64,000 nt of DNA from Rubrivivax sp. (GCA_016719535.1 JADJYX010000043.1:218779-282778), one strand, 5' to 3'; numbered from the stretch's first letter, positions 1 through 8,922 are shown. Numbers and translations: made by a program. The notes: generated from the sequence alone by a model not told the origin.

Positions 1-457
1 TGATGTTCACCGGGTGCTCGAGGTTGTTCATGAACACGCGGATGATCTCGCCGAAGCCCAGCGTCACGATGGCCAGGTAGTCGCCGCGCAGCTTGAGCAC
101 CGGCGTGCCCAGCAGCACGCCGGCGATGCCCGCCAGCAGCGCCGCCAGCGGCACCACGACCCAGATCGGCGTATGCAGCCCGTTGGGAAACATCTGCGCG
201 AACCACTCGAAATTCTCGGCCAGGTGCGGGCTGGCGAGCAGCGCGTACATGTAGGCGCCGACGGCATAGAAGGCGACGAAGCCCAGGTCGAGCAGGCCGG
301 CATAGCCGACGACGATATTCAGGCCCAGCGCCAGCAGCACATACAGCAGCGCGATCGCCAGGATGCGCACCCAGCCCTGGCCGAACTGCTGCGCCACCAG
401 CGGCAGCGCGATCAGCGCCAGCGCGCAGAGCAGGAAGACGACGATTCGGTTCTTCAT
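1..457 (-). CDS. livM: Branched-chain amino acid ABC transporter permease LivM (partial, runs off the window start)
   Basis: Inner-membrane permease subunit of the high-affinity Leu/Ile/Val ABC importer. Only the first 152 codons are visible, starting at the ATG at 457. The N-terminus MKNRIVVFLL opens a hydrophobic helix, followed by segments typical of LivM (LGLNIVVGYAGLLDLGFVA, then LRGDYLAIVTLGFGEIIR), which form the family's conserved cytoplasmic EAA-like loop region. It begins 12 bases after livH stops, so the two permeases are co-transcribed; the ATP-binding subunits would lie beyond the window edge. Family assignment is firm, substrate is inferred from the family. Confidence 0.93.
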   Translation of the reverse strand, partial: MKNRIVVFLLCALALIALPLVAQQFGQGWVRILAIALLYVLLALGLNIVVGYAGLLDLGFVAFYAVGAYMYALLASPHLAENFEWFAQMFPNGLHTPIWVVVPLAALLAGIAGVLLGTPVLKLRGDYLAIVTLGFGEIIRVFMNNLEHPVNI

Positions 458-469
458 GGTCGCCTCCCG

Positions 470-1393
470 TCACGCGCGGTCGGCGACACGTTCGCCGAGC
501 AGGCCCTGCGGCCGCAGCGTCAGCACCAGGATCAGCGCGACGAAGGCGAAGATGTCGGCATAGTGGCTGCCCAGCACGCCGCCGGTCAGGTCACCCAGGT
601 AGCCGGCGCCGATGGCCTCGATCAGGCCGAGCAGGATGCCGCCGACCACCGCGCCGCCCAGGTTGCCGATGCCGCCCAGCACCGCCGCCGTGAAGGCCTT
701 GAGGCCGGGCAGGAAGCCCATGCTGTGCTGCACGGTGCCGTAGTTGGCGGCCCACATCACGCCGGCCACCGCGGCCAGCGCGGCGCCGATGATGAAGGTG
801 GCCGAGATCACCATGTCGGGCTTGACGCCCATCAGCGAGGCCACGCGCGGGTTCTCGGCGGTGGCGCGCATCGCGCGGCCGAGCTTGGTGCGGTTGACCA
901 GCCACATCAGCGCCGCCAGCAGCGCCGCCGTCAGGCCGAGGATCATGCATTGCGTGACCGTGATCACCGGCCCGCCGAGGTCGATCGGGTCGGGCGGCAG
1001 CAGTGCCGGATAGGGCTTGGGGTTGGGCTTCCAGATGATCATGGCCAGCGTCTGCAGCAGCAGGCTCATGCCCATCGCGGTGATCAGCGGCGCCAGCCGC
1101 GGGGCGTTGCGCAGCGGCCGGTAGGCGAGCTTCTCGATCACGAAATTGAGCGCGGCGCAGACCACGATCGCCACCAGCATGCCGATCACCAGCAGCATCC
1201 AGCCCGGCAGACCGGACCCGGCCATGGCGGTCACCACGGTCCAGCTGACCAGGGCCCCGACCATCAGCACCTCGCCATGGGCGAAGTTGATCAGGTTGAT
1301 GATGCCGTAGACCATCGTATAGCCCAGTGCCACCAGCGCATACATGCTGCCGAGCACCAGACCATTGATGATCTGCTGGATGAATGTCTCCAT
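470..1393 (-). CDS. livH: Branched-chain amino acid ABC transporter permease LivH
   Basis: A 307-residue permease, the partner of LivM in the membrane channel of the branched-chain amino acid importer. The chosen ATG at 1393 gives METFIQQIINGLVLGSMYAL, the standard LivH N-terminus, followed by YTMVYGIINLINFAHGEV. About eight hydrophobic helices follow and the protein ends LRPQGLLGE, also typical. The open frame continues upstream to 1756, but those residues look like shadow sequence overlapping rarA. The periplasmic binding protein gene is not adjacent on this side, as rarA lies upstream on the same strand. Confidence 0.95.
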   Translation of the reverse strand: METFIQQIINGLVLGSMYALVALGYTMVYGIINLINFAHGEVLMVGALVSWTVVTAMAGSGLPGWMLLVIGMLVAIVVCAALNFVIEKLAYRPLRNAPRLAPLITAMGMSLLLQTLAMIIWKPNPKPYPALLPPDPIDLGGPVITVTQCMILGLTAALLAALMWLVNRTKLGRAMRATAENPRVASLMGVKPDMVISATFIIGAALAAVAGVMWAANYGTVQHSMGFLPGLKAFTAAVLGGIGNLGGAVVGGILLGLIEAIGAGYLGDLTGGVLGSHYADIFAFVALILVLTLRPQGLLGERVADRA

Positions 1394-1440
1394 CAGGATC
1401 GCCTCCGTTGACCGAGCCTCGTGGAGGCTGGCTTTACCTA

Positions 1441-1466
1441 GCAAGAACCCGGCCTGTGCGGCCGGG
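1441..1466 (-). terminator. Possible intrinsic terminator downstream of rarA
   Basis: On the minus strand a 7-bp GC stem (CCCGGCC / GGCCGGG, arms 1448-1454 and 1460-1466) with a five-base loop is followed by TTCTTGC. It lies between rarA, which ends at 1590, and livH, which starts at 1393. The T-run is interrupted, so it is weak or partial. Confidence 0.4.
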
Positions 1467-1589
1467 CCGCAGACGGCCCGGACCGCCTCGGCCGGGTCCT
1501 TGGGGGGCGCATTGTAGGTGGGGGGTTCTGGATGAAAGGCCCGGACTTTCCCGTTCGTGCACCGGATCTTGTGCGGTGTGGCGACCCCT

Positions 1590-2948
1590 TCAGCGTGCTT
1601 TCTTCGCTGCGTCGTTGAGCGCCCGCAGCTCGGCCAGTCGTTCGCCGATGCGCAACTCGAGCCCGCGCGGCTGCGGCTGGTAGAAGCGGCGCTCGGGCAC
1701 GCCGTCGGGCAGGTAGTTTTCGCCGGCGGCAAAGGCGCCCGGCTCGTCGTGCGCATAGCGGTAGCCCTCGCCGTGGCCGAGCTGCTTCATCAGCCTCGTC
1801 GGTGCATTGCGCAGCCGCTCGGGCACGGCTCGCGTGCCGTCCTGCTTGACGGCCGCGCGCACCTCGCCCCAGGCCTTGTAGACGGCATTGGACTTCGGCG
1901 CCACCGCCAGGTAGGCCACGGCCTCGGCGATGGCGAGCTCGCCCTCGGGTGAGCCCAGCCGCTCGTAGACCTCGGTCGCATCCAGCGCCAGCCGCAGTGC
2001 GCGCGGGTCGGCCAGGCCGATGTCCTCGCTGGCCATGCGCAGCACGCGGCGCGCGAGATACCGCGGATCGGCGCCGCCATCGAGCATGCGCGCCAGCCAG
2101 TACAGCGCGGCGTCGGGGTCGGACCCGCGCACCGACTTGTGCAGCGCCGAGATGCTGTCGTAGAACTGGTCGCCGCCCTTGTCGTAGCGGCGCAGCAGTT
2201 CGCCCAGCGTGCGTTCGAGCGTGGCCTCGTCGAGCTCGGTCGCCGCGCCGGCCAGTTCGACCAGGCTCTCGTAGGCGTTGAGCAGGCGGCGGCCATCGCC
2301 ATCGGCATGCGCCACCAGGCGCGCCCGTGCGGCCGCGGTCAGCGGCGGCGCCTGCAGCGTGGCCTGCGCACGGTCCAGCAGCAGGCCGAGGTCGTCGTCG
2401 CCCAGCGACTTCAGCACATGCACCGTGGCGCGCGACAGCAGCGCGGAGTTGACCTCGAACGACGGGTTCTCGGTGGTGGCGCCGATGAAGGTGAACAGGC
2501 CCGATTCGACATGGGGCAGGAAGGCGTCCTGCTGCCCCTTGTTGAAACGGTGCACCTCGTCGACGAAGACCAGCGTGCGGCGGCCGCGCCGCGCCTCGCG
2601 CTGCGCGGCATCGACCGCCTCGCGGATGTCCTTCACGCCGGCCAGCACCGCCGACAGCACGATGAACTGGGCATCGACCGCATGCGCCAGCAGCCGCGCC
2701 AGCGTCGTCTTGCCGACGCCGGGCGGGCCCCACAGGATCATCGAGTGCACACGCCCGGTCTCCAGCGCCGCGCGCAGCGGCCGCCCGGCGCCGAGCAGGT
2801 GCTGCTGGCCGATCACCTCGGCCAGGTTTTGCGGACGCAAGCGCTCGGCCAGTGGCGGCTGTGGCGGCTGCGGCGATGCCGGGCTTCCGGGGTCGGCCGG
2901 AAAGCCGACCCCGGCGGGCTCGAACAAGGATTCCTGCTCAGTCGGCAT
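1590..2948 (-). CDS. rarA: Replication-associated recombination protein A (RarA/MgsA), AAA+ ATPase
   Basis: A 452-residue AAA+ ATPase related to clamp-loader subunits and RuvB. The family acts at stalled replication forks and binds SSB and DNA ends. Walker A GPPGVGKT lies near residues 74-81 and Walker B LVFVDEVHRF near 126-135, followed by sensor 1 FIGATTENPSFEVNSALLSR. The C-terminal half carries the tetramerisation region with SALHKSVRGSDPDAALYWLARM, diagnostic of RarA/WRNIP1. The ATG at 2948 was chosen because it starts just before the acidic N-terminus; further upstream the frame is low-complexity Arg-rich shadow. Often found next to lolA and ftsK, as here. Confidence 0.96.
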   Translation of the reverse strand: MPTEQESLFEPAGVGFPADPGSPASPQPPQPPLAERLRPQNLAEVIGQQHLLGAGRPLRAALETGRVHSMILWGPPGVGKTTLARLLAHAVDAQFIVLSAVLAGVKDIREAVDAAQREARRGRRTLVFVDEVHRFNKGQQDAFLPHVESGLFTFIGATTENPSFEVNSALLSRATVHVLKSLGDDDLGLLLDRAQATLQAPPLTAAARARLVAHADGDGRRLLNAYESLVELAGAATELDEATLERTLGELLRRYDKGGDQFYDSISALHKSVRGSDPDAALYWLARMLDGGADPRYLARRVLRMASEDIGLADPRALRLALDATEVYERLGSPEGELAIAEAVAYLAVAPKSNAVYKAWGEVRAAVKQDGTRAVPERLRNAPTRLMKQLGHGEGYRYAHDEPGAFAAGENYLPDGVPERRFYQPQPRGLELRIGERLAELRALNDAAKKAR

Positions 2949-3106
2949 GTCGCATTGTCGCCGCGCACGATGGGGCCGAAATGCGGCGTCGGCACCCCGT
3001 TGTTCGAGCCCATGCCTGCGCTGGCGACCGCCAGACTGGCGGTGCCGCCCAGGGCGCCGACGACCCCGCGGCAGCCACGGGGCGGCCGACCAGCCCCATA
3101 CCCACG

Positions 3107-3445
3107 ATGCACCCCGCCACCTTCCTGCTGCTGCTGACGACGATGGCCGCGCCAGCGGCGACCGCCGCCGGTGCGGCCGGGCTGATCGGCAGCGACGCCG
3201 CCTTGCCGGTATCGGCGGACCCTCTGCAGGGCCGCGCCGGCGGTCCCGGCAGCAGTGCCTGGTCGCTCGTCGTCGATCGTGCCGGTGAGTCCGCCGCCGA
3301 AACCGCGCAGCGCCTGCGGCACTGGTCGGAATCCGGCGCGGCGCGCGCACTGGCCGAGCGCGTGACCCTGAGCATCAGCCGCACGCCCTCCACCGAAGGG
3401 CGTCGCGATCGCCAGGTGACGGTGGGCCTGAGGCTGCAGTTCTGA
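3107..3445 (+). CDS. Hypothetical small secreted protein
   Basis: A 112-residue frame not recognised as any family. The ATG at 3107 is followed by a short signal-peptide-like hydrophobic stretch (FLLLLTTMAAPAATAAGAA). The mature part has one Trp pair region (SSAWSLVVDRAG) and ends RQVTVGLRLQF, a C-terminus with a final Phe in alternating pattern like that of outer-membrane beta proteins. It is convergent with lolA (27 bases apart) and divergent from rarA. It sits opposite other open frames, but codon bias (G/C third positions) and the signal peptide support it. The function is unknown. Confidence 0.55.
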   Translation: MHPATFLLLLTTMAAPAATAAGAAGLIGSDAALPVSADPLQGRAGGPGSSAWSLVVDRAGESAAETAQRLRHWSESGAARALAERVTLSISRTPSTEGRRDRQVTVGLRLQF

Positions 3446-3469
3446 AGGCCGCGGCAACGGCCGCGGCGC

Positions 3470-4081
3470 TCACTGCTCGATGACGTCGGCGCCGGCCGGC
3501 GGCACGAAGCGGAATTGCTCGGCCGTGAGCGCCACGTTGGCGCTGAAGGCGCCAAACTGCAGCAGCGAGCGCTGGCCGAAGCTGTCGACGATCTCCACCG
3601 CGGCCAGGTCCTTGCCCTTGAAGCCCACGCGCAGGCTCTTGAACGAACCTTCCGCGAGCCTGGGCGTGGCCAGGGCCCAGTCGAGCCCGCCCTGCGACGG
3701 CTGCGGGCTGAGCACGAAGTCCTGCTCGAGGTTGCCGCCGGCCAGCAGCGCCGCCGGCGTGCTGCCCAGCGCCTGCGCGAGCCTGCGCGAACTGGCCTGG
3801 TTGAGGTCGGCGTCGTAGATCCAGACCTTCTGGCCGTCGGCGACGATGGTCTGCTCGAAGGGCTTGGTATAGACGAAACGGAAGCGGTTCGGGCGCAGGA
3901 ATTCGAAGTGGCCGCGGCTGACCTTGTGCCGGCCGCTGTCGACGGCCGTCACCGTCTGCGTGAAGTCGGCGCGGCCGCTCTTCACCTCGCGCACGAACTC
4001 GCGCAAGGTGTCGACGGCATCGGCATGCGCGATCGACGTCGCCGCCAGCATCGCCACGCACACCATCCAGGAGCGCATCAT
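3470..4081 (-). CDS. lolA: Outer-membrane lipoprotein carrier protein LolA
   Basis: Periplasmic chaperone that takes lipoproteins from the LolCDE ABC transporter and hands them to LolB at the outer membrane. The 203-residue product has a cleavable signal peptide ending near AHA-DAV, then the LolA signature VKSGRADFTQTV and a hydrophobic-core fold with FRFVYTKPFEQTIVADGQ and VWIYDADLNQ. The start ATG overlaps the ftsK stop in an ATGA junction (4081-4078), so it is translationally coupled to ftsK. A second ATG three bases on is equally usable. The ftsK-lolA-rarA order is common in proteobacteria. Confidence 0.95.
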   Translation of the reverse strand: MMRSWMVCVAMLAATSIAHADAVDTLREFVREVKSGRADFTQTVTAVDSGRHKVSRGHFEFLRPNRFRFVYTKPFEQTIVADGQKVWIYDADLNQASSRRLAQALGSTPAALLAGGNLEQDFVLSPQPSQGGLDWALATPRLAEGSFKSLRVGFKGKDLAAVEIVDSFGQRSLLQFGAFSANVALTAEQFRFVPPAGADVIEQ

Positions 4082-6417
4082 TCTTCCCGCTTGGGCAACA
4101 GCAGGTCGCGGTTGCCGTTGGTGGACATGGCGCTTACGAGGCCGGATTTCTCCATTTGTTCCAGCAGCCGCGCGGCGCGGTTGTAACCGATGCGCAGGTG
4201 GCGCTGCACCAGCGAAATCGATGCACGCCGGTGCTGCAGCACCACCGCCACCGCCTGGTCGTACAGCGCATCGCCCTCGCCGCCGCCGGCGGGGCCGTCG
4301 GGGTTGATGGCGCCGTCGCCCTCGCCATCGAGCGTGCCGCCCTCGAGGATGCCCTCGATATAGTTGGGCTCACCCTGGCTGCGCAGGTAGTCGACGACGC
4401 GGTGCACCTCCTCGTCGCTGACGAAGGCACCATGCACGCGCACCGGCACGCCGCTGCCCGGCGGCAGGTAGAGCATGTCGCCCTGGCCCAGCAGCGCCTC
4501 GGCGCCCATCTGGTCGAGGATGGTGCGGCTGTCGATCTTGCTGCTGACCTGGAAGCTCAACCGCGTGGGGATGTTGGCCTTGATGAGGCCGGTGATGACG
4601 TCGACGCTGGGCCGCTGCGTGGCCAGGATCAGGTGCAGCCCGGCGGCACGCGCCTTCTGCGCCAGGCGGGCGATCAACTCCTCGATCTTCTTGCCGACGA
4701 CCATCATCAGGTCGGCCAGTTCGTCGATCACCACCACGATGTGCGGCAGCCGCTCCAGCGGTTCGGGTTCCTCGGGCGTCAGGCTGAAGGGATTGGGCAG
4801 GTGTTCGCCGCGCTCGGCGGCGTCGTGGATCTTCTTGTTGTAGCTGGACAGGCCGCGCACGCCGAGCTTGCTCATCAGCTTGTAACGGCGCTCCATCTCG
4901 CCCACGCACCAGTTGAGCGCGTTGGCGGCCTGCTTCATGTCGGTGACGACCGGCGCCAGCAGGTGCGGGATGCCCTCGTAGACGCTCATCTCGAGCATCT
5001 TGGGGTCGATCAGGATCAGGCGCACGTCGCGCGCCTCGGCCTTGTACAGCAGGCTCAGGATCATCGCGTTGATGCCCACGCTCTTGCCCGAGCCGGTGGT
5101 GCCGGCCACCAGGCAGTGCGGCATCTTGGCCAGGTCGGCCACCACCGGGTTGCCGACGATGTCCTTGCCCAGGCCCATGGTCAGCATCGACGCGGCATCG
5201 TTGTAGACCTGCGAGCCCAGGATCTCGGCCAGCCGGATCGTCTGACGTCGTGCGTTGGGCAATTCGAGCGCCATGTAGTTCTTGCCCGGCACCACCTCGA
5301 CGACGCGGATGCTCACCAGCGACAGCGAGCGTGCCAGGTCCTTGGCCAGATTGACGACCTGCGCGCCCTTGACGCCGGTGGCCGGCTCGATCTCGTAGCG
5401 CGTGATCACCGGGCCCGGCGAGGCCGCCACCACGCGAACCTCGACGCCGAAATCCTTGAGCTTCTTCTCGATCAGCCGGCTGGTCATCTCCAGCGACTCG
5501 GGCGTCACGCTCTCCTGGCGGCCGGGCGCGGCATCCAGCAGGTCGACCTGCGGCAGCTTGGTGTCGGTGAGTTCCTTGAACAGCGGCTGCTGGCGTTCGC
5601 GCGCCACGCGCTCGGACTTGGGCACGTGGAGCACCGGCGGCTCGATCACCAGCGGCAGGTGCTCCTCGTCGACCTGGCGCTCGAGCTCGAGCTCGACCAC
5701 CTGCTCGCGCTCGCGCAGCGCCTGCTCGCCGATGCGGCGGTCCTGCGCCTGTTCCTTGCGCTCCTGGCGCCTTTCGAGCAGGCCCTCGACGCGCTCGCCG
5801 ATGCCGTCGGCCAGCCGCGACCACGAAAAGCGCAGCGCCATCGCCATGCCCACGACCAGCAGCGCGATCCAGGTCACGCCCGAGCCGGCAAAACCCAGCC
5901 AGCGCATCGAGGCCGGGCCCAGCGTGTGGCCGAGCACGCCGCCGGCGTGCCCCGGCAGGCCGGCCTCCCAGCGGTACAACCGCGTCCATTCCAGGCCGCA
6001 ACTGGCCACCAGCAGAAGCGCCAGCCCCGACCAGAACATCCAGCGCGGCGGATGCGGCGCCAGGGCGCCCGCGCCGCGCAGTGCCCGCGCCAGGCCCGAC
6101 AGCCAGGCGCGCCAGGTCACGGGTACCAGCCACCACGCCGTCCAGCCGAAGAGGAAATAAAGCCCATCGGCCACCCAGGCACCGATCGCGCCGGCCTTGT
6201 TGCGCAGCGCATCACCGCTGCCCGAGGTGGTGAAGGCGGGATCGCCGGGATGGTGGGTGGCCAGGGCCAGCAGCAGCAGGCAACAGCCGACGAAGCCGAG
6301 CGCAAGCGCCAACTGTCGCCGCGCGCCCATCGATGGCAAGTCGGCCGTGCGCGCAGCGGCCCTGGCGCCGGTGGCAGCCGGCCCGTCGGCCTGCAGGGAA
6401 CCCAGGGGAAAACTCAT
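4078..6417 (-). CDS. ftsK: DNA translocase FtsK
   Basis: Septal DNA pump that resolves and segregates chromosome termini at division. The 779-residue protein has an N-terminal domain with four hydrophobic helices (about residues 35-190), a shorter linker than in E. coli rich in Gln/Glu/Arg, then the motor domain with Walker A VAGTTGSGKS and Walker B HIVVVIDELADLMMV, and a C-terminal winged-helix gamma domain (AVAVVLQHRRASISLVQRHL) that reads KOPS sites. All catalytic motifs are intact. It lies 54 bases downstream of the Crp/Fnr gene on the same strand and is coupled to lolA by an overlapping ATGA. Confidence 0.97.
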   Translation of the reverse strand: MSFPLGSLQADGPAATGARAAARTADLPSMGARRQLALALGFVGCCLLLLALATHHPGDPAFTTSGSGDALRNKAGAIGAWVADGLYFLFGWTAWWLVPVTWRAWLSGLARALRGAGALAPHPPRWMFWSGLALLLVASCGLEWTRLYRWEAGLPGHAGGVLGHTLGPASMRWLGFAGSGVTWIALLVVGMAMALRFSWSRLADGIGERVEGLLERRQERKEQAQDRRIGEQALREREQVVELELERQVDEEHLPLVIEPPVLHVPKSERVARERQQPLFKELTDTKLPQVDLLDAAPGRQESVTPESLEMTSRLIEKKLKDFGVEVRVVAASPGPVITRYEIEPATGVKGAQVVNLAKDLARSLSLVSIRVVEVVPGKNYMALELPNARRQTIRLAEILGSQVYNDAASMLTMGLGKDIVGNPVVADLAKMPHCLVAGTTGSGKSVGINAMILSLLYKAEARDVRLILIDPKMLEMSVYEGIPHLLAPVVTDMKQAANALNWCVGEMERRYKLMSKLGVRGLSSYNKKIHDAAERGEHLPNPFSLTPEEPEPLERLPHIVVVIDELADLMMVVGKKIEELIARLAQKARAAGLHLILATQRPSVDVITGLIKANIPTRLSFQVSSKIDSRTILDQMGAEALLGQGDMLYLPPGSGVPVRVHGAFVSDEEVHRVVDYLRSQGEPNYIEGILEGGTLDGEGDGAINPDGPAGGGEGDALYDQAVAVVLQHRRASISLVQRHLRIGYNRAARLLEQMEKSGLVSAMSTNGNRDLLLPKREE

Positions 6418-6471
6418 GCGCGCATTGTGCGCGATGGCTCAGGCGGGCCGGCGCAGCCCGGCCCGCGGCGT

Positions 6472-7140
6472 TCAGTCGTTCTGCAGCCGTTCCTTGATGA
6501 CGACGAAGCCGTTCTCCTGCGTCTCGATGACGCCGCGGTCCTCGAGGTCCTTCATCACGCGGCTGACCATCTCGCGCGAGGCGCCCACCACCTTGGCCAT
6601 GTCCTGGCGCGACACCTTGTGGCGGATGATCTTGATGCCGTTGTCGTCCTCGGCCATGTCGAGCAGCGTGCGGGCGACGCGCCCGTACACGTCCAGCAGC
6701 GCCAGCGACTCGATCTGCCGGTCGGCATTGCGCAGCCGGCGCACCAGGCCGCGCAGGATGGCATAGGCCAGCGTCGAGCCCTCGGGCAGGCAGCGCGCGA
6801 AGTCGGCGCGCGCCAGCACCAGCATGTCGGTCTGCACCTCGGCACGCACCGTCGCCGAATGCGGCTCGTTGTCGATCAGGCTCATCTCGCCGACATAGTC
6901 GCCGGACTCGAGCACCGCCAGGATGACCTCGCGTCCGCGCGAATCGGCGGTCAGCACGCGCGCGCGCCCGTTGAGCAGGATGAACAGCGCATTGCTCTTG
7001 CGGCCCTGCTCGACGACCAGTTCGCCGCGGCGGAAGCGGCGCTTGACGACGCTGTCGGCAACGGCCTGAGCCTGGTCGGCGGTGAGCATCGAGAACAGCG
7101 GCACCCGGCGGATCAGGTCCAGGTTCGACAACATCGACAT
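6472..7140 (-). CDS. Crp/Fnr-family transcriptional regulator
   Basis: A 222-residue regulator with an N-terminal cyclic-nucleotide-binding fold (residues about 10-125) and a C-terminal winged helix (VSRQDMAKVVGASREMVSRV is the recognition region). It contains only one Cys, so it is not an FNR-type iron-sulphur sensor. The phosphate-binding cassette reads GEMSLIDNEPHSATVRA; the Arg that contacts the cyclic phosphate in E. coli CRP is His here, so cAMP binding is uncertain. Transcribed away from trxB across a 227-base gap. Target genes cannot be read from the sequence. Confidence 0.9.
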   Translation of the reverse strand: MSMLSNLDLIRRVPLFSMLTADQAQAVADSVVKRRFRRGELVVEQGRKSNALFILLNGRARVLTADSRGREVILAVLESGDYVGEMSLIDNEPHSATVRAEVQTDMLVLARADFARCLPEGSTLAYAILRGLVRRLRNADRQIESLALLDVYGRVARTLLDMAEDDNGIKIIRHKVSRQDMAKVVGASREMVSRVMKDLEDRGVIETQENGFVVIKERLQND

Positions 7141-7367
7141 CGGCAGACCTCTCGACTTCTATCGTGGATCAGGCACATCACCCGGCGCCGGGGTGTGGCC
7201 CCGGTGCCGGATTCCCGCGCCGGCGGCCCGCGGGCGGCCGGTCTGCAAGAATGCATCTATTGTGCCCCTGACTACGCGGGCGGCCAGCAGGCGCGGCCGC
7301 ACCCGCGCCGATCCGTGGGCCCGACGCGACGCCGGGCCTGCCCGCAGCATCCACACGAGTCCCCGAC

Positions 7368-8327
7368 ATGACCGCCTCGAACAACCACGCCCGTGTCCTC
7401 ATCCTCGGTTCCGGCCCGGCCGGCTATACCGCCGCGCTCTATGCCGCGCGCGCCAACCTCGCGCCCATGCTGATCACCGGCATGGCGCAGGGCGGCCAGC
7501 TGATGACGACGACCGAGGTCGACAACTGGCCCGCCGACGTCCAGGGCGTGATGGGCCCCGACCTGATGCAGCGCTTCCAGGAACATGCCGAGCGCTTCAA
7601 CACGAAGATCGTCTTCGACCACATCGCCAGGGTCGACTTCCGTACCCGTCCCTTCGTGCTCGAAGGCGACTCGGGCACCTACACCGCCGATGCCGTGGTC
7701 ATCGCCACCGGTGCCAGCGCCAAATACCTCGGCCTGCCGAGCGAGCAGGCCTTCATGGGCAAGGGCGTCAGCGGCTGCGCCACCTGCGACGGCTTCTTCT
7801 ACCGCGAGCAGGCGGTTTGCGTGGTCGGCGGCGGCAACACCGCGGTCGAGGAGGCGCTGTACCTGTCGAATATCGCCAGCAAGGTGCACCTGATCCACCG
7901 CCGCGACAAATTCCGCGCCGAGGCGGTGATGATCGACAAGGTGATGGCCAAGGTCGCCGCCGGCAAGATCGAACTGCACCTGTGGCACACGCTGCAGGAG
8001 GTGCTGGGAGATGCCAGCGGCGTGACCGGCGTGCGCATCGCCTCCACCCAGGGCGGTGCGACCACCGACCTGGAGGTCAAGGGCTGCTTCATCGCCATCG
8101 GCCACCAGCCCAACACCGACATCTTCAAGGGCCAGCTGGAGATGAAGGACGGCTACATCGTCACCCGCACCGGGCTCGACGGCTTTGCCACTGCCACCAG
8201 CGTACCGGGTGTCTTCGCCGCCGGCGACGTGCAGGACCATGTCTACCGCCAGGCCATCACCAGCGCCGGCACCGGCTGCATGGCGGCGCTGGATGCACAG
8301 CGCTTTCTCGAACAGCAAGCGGGGTAG
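7368..8327 (+). CDS. trxB: Thioredoxin reductase TrxB
   Basis: NADPH-dependent flavoenzyme that reduces thioredoxin in the cytoplasm. The 319-residue length is normal. It shows the FAD-binding GSGPAGYTAALYAARA motif at residues 14-29, the redox centre CATC at 137-140, an NADPH-binding GGGNTAVEEALYLS motif and the C-terminal FAD segment GVFAAGDVQDHVYRQAITSAG. The start ATG at 7368 precedes MTASNNHARVLILG. It is the first plus-strand gene after the divergent Crp/Fnr gene and may share a control region with it. Confidence 0.97.
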   Translation: MTASNNHARVLILGSGPAGYTAALYAARANLAPMLITGMAQGGQLMTTTEVDNWPADVQGVMGPDLMQRFQEHAERFNTKIVFDHIARVDFRTRPFVLEGDSGTYTADAVVIATGASAKYLGLPSEQAFMGKGVSGCATCDGFFYREQAVCVVGGGNTAVEEALYLSNIASKVHLIHRRDKFRAEAVMIDKVMAKVAAGKIELHLWHTLQEVLGDASGVTGVRIASTQGGATTDLEVKGCFIAIGHQPNTDIFKGQLEMKDGYIVTRTGLDGFATATSVPGVFAAGDVQDHVYRQAITSAGTGCMAALDAQRFLEQQAG

Positions 8328-8343
8328 GCGCAAGGACTCAGGG

Positions 8344-8387
8344 TATACTCGCGAGCTTTGCCGGAATCCGGCCATTTTTTGAAGAAC
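8344..8387 (+). promoter_or_regulatory. Likely rpmB promoter -10 box and leader hairpin
   Basis: TATACT at 8344-8349 is a good -10 box, though no clear -35 is visible. It is followed in the 55-base leader by GCCGG-AAT-CCGGC and a run of six T (about 8360-8386), which resembles a small terminator. The hairpin could end trxB transcripts or attenuate rpmB. GGAGAG before the rpmB ATG is the ribosome-binding site. Confidence 0.5.
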
Positions 8388-8403
8388 AACCGGAGAGAGC
8401 GTC

Positions 8404-8637
8404 ATGGCACGCGTCTGTCAAGTCACGGGCAAGCGCCCGATGGTCGGGAACAATGTGTCCCATGCCAACAACAAGACCAAGCGTCGGTTTCTGCCCAACC
8501 TGCAGTACCGCCGCTTCTGGCTCGAAAGCGAGAGCCGCTGGGTGCGCCTGCGCATCAGCAATGCGGCCCTGCGCCTGATCGACAAGGTCGGCATCGATCA
8601 GGTCGTTGCCGACCTGCGTGCCCGCGGCGAACTCTGA
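8404..8637 (+). CDS. rpmB: 50S ribosomal protein L28
   Basis: A 77-residue ribosomal protein of the large subunit near the E-site. The N-terminus MARVCQVTGKRPMVGNNVSHANNKTKR is nearly invariant in proteobacteria, and the protein ends VVADLRARGEL. A GGAGAGAG ribosome-binding site precedes the ATG. It is followed after 19 bases by rpmG, the usual pairing. Confidence 0.98.
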   Translation: MARVCQVTGKRPMVGNNVSHANNKTKRRFLPNLQYRRFWLESESRWVRLRISNAALRLIDKVGIDQVVADLRARGEL

Positions 8638-8656
8638 ACCTCAGGAGGCTTCAACC

Positions 8657-8827
8657 ATGGCAACCAAAGGCGGACGCGAGAAGATCAAGCTGGAGTCCAC
8701 GGCGGGCACCGGTCACTTCTACACCACGAACAAGAACAAGAAGACGACGCCCGAGAAGCTCGAATTCCTGAAATTCGACCCGAAGGCGCGCAAGCACGTG
8801 CTGTACAAGGAAACCAAGCTCAAATAG
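8657..8827 (+). CDS. rpmG: 50S ribosomal protein L33
   Basis: A 56-residue large-subunit protein. MATKGGREKIKLESTAGTGH and the Lys-rich remainder ending KHVLYKETKLK match the proteobacterial L33. The zinc-binding Cys pairs found in some L33 forms are absent, so this is the C-minus type. The start is fixed by AGGAGG at 8643-8648; the frame stays open upstream to 8606 but inside rpmB. An intrinsic terminator follows. Confidence 0.98.
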   Translation: MATKGGREKIKLESTAGTGHFYTTNKNKKTTPEKLEFLKFDPKARKHVLYKETKLK

Positions 8828-8849
8828 TCGACGGAGCCTGGAAAGTCGG

Positions 8850-8885
8850 AAGGCCTGCTGGGGGTTCAGCAGGCCTTTTTTGTTT
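8850..8885 (+). terminator. Intrinsic terminator of rpmB-rpmG
   Basis: An 11-bp perfect stem (arms 8850-8860 and 8867-8877, AAGGCCTGCTG / CAGCAGGCCTT) with a six-base loop is followed by TTTTTTGTTT, 22 bases after the rpmG stop. Confidence 0.93.
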
Positions 8886-8922
8886 CCCCCCCTCGGGGAC
8901 CGGTCGCCGCAGGCGACCAGGG
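8886..8922. repeat. Short GC-rich dispersed palindromic repeat (degenerate copy)
   Basis: A CCCCCCCTCGGGGACCGG segment followed by an inner palindrome GGTCGCC-GCA-GGCGACC and AGGGG. It has the same architecture as the copies at 13527, 37191, 54587 and 57233 (C-run, G-run, inner hairpin, terminal G-run). It lies between the rpmG terminator and the end of the desaturase gene. Confidence 0.6.

Noticed and set aside
14..1411. A 465-residue plus-strand open frame over livM/livH
   Set aside because: Antisense shadow of two clear permease genes; repetitive Gln/His/Asp content.
4156..7371. A 1071-residue plus-strand open frame across ftsK and the Crp/Fnr gene
   Set aside because: It is the antisense of well-supported genes, is rich in His/Gln/Arg/Asp from reverse reading of GC-rich codons, and shows no domain.
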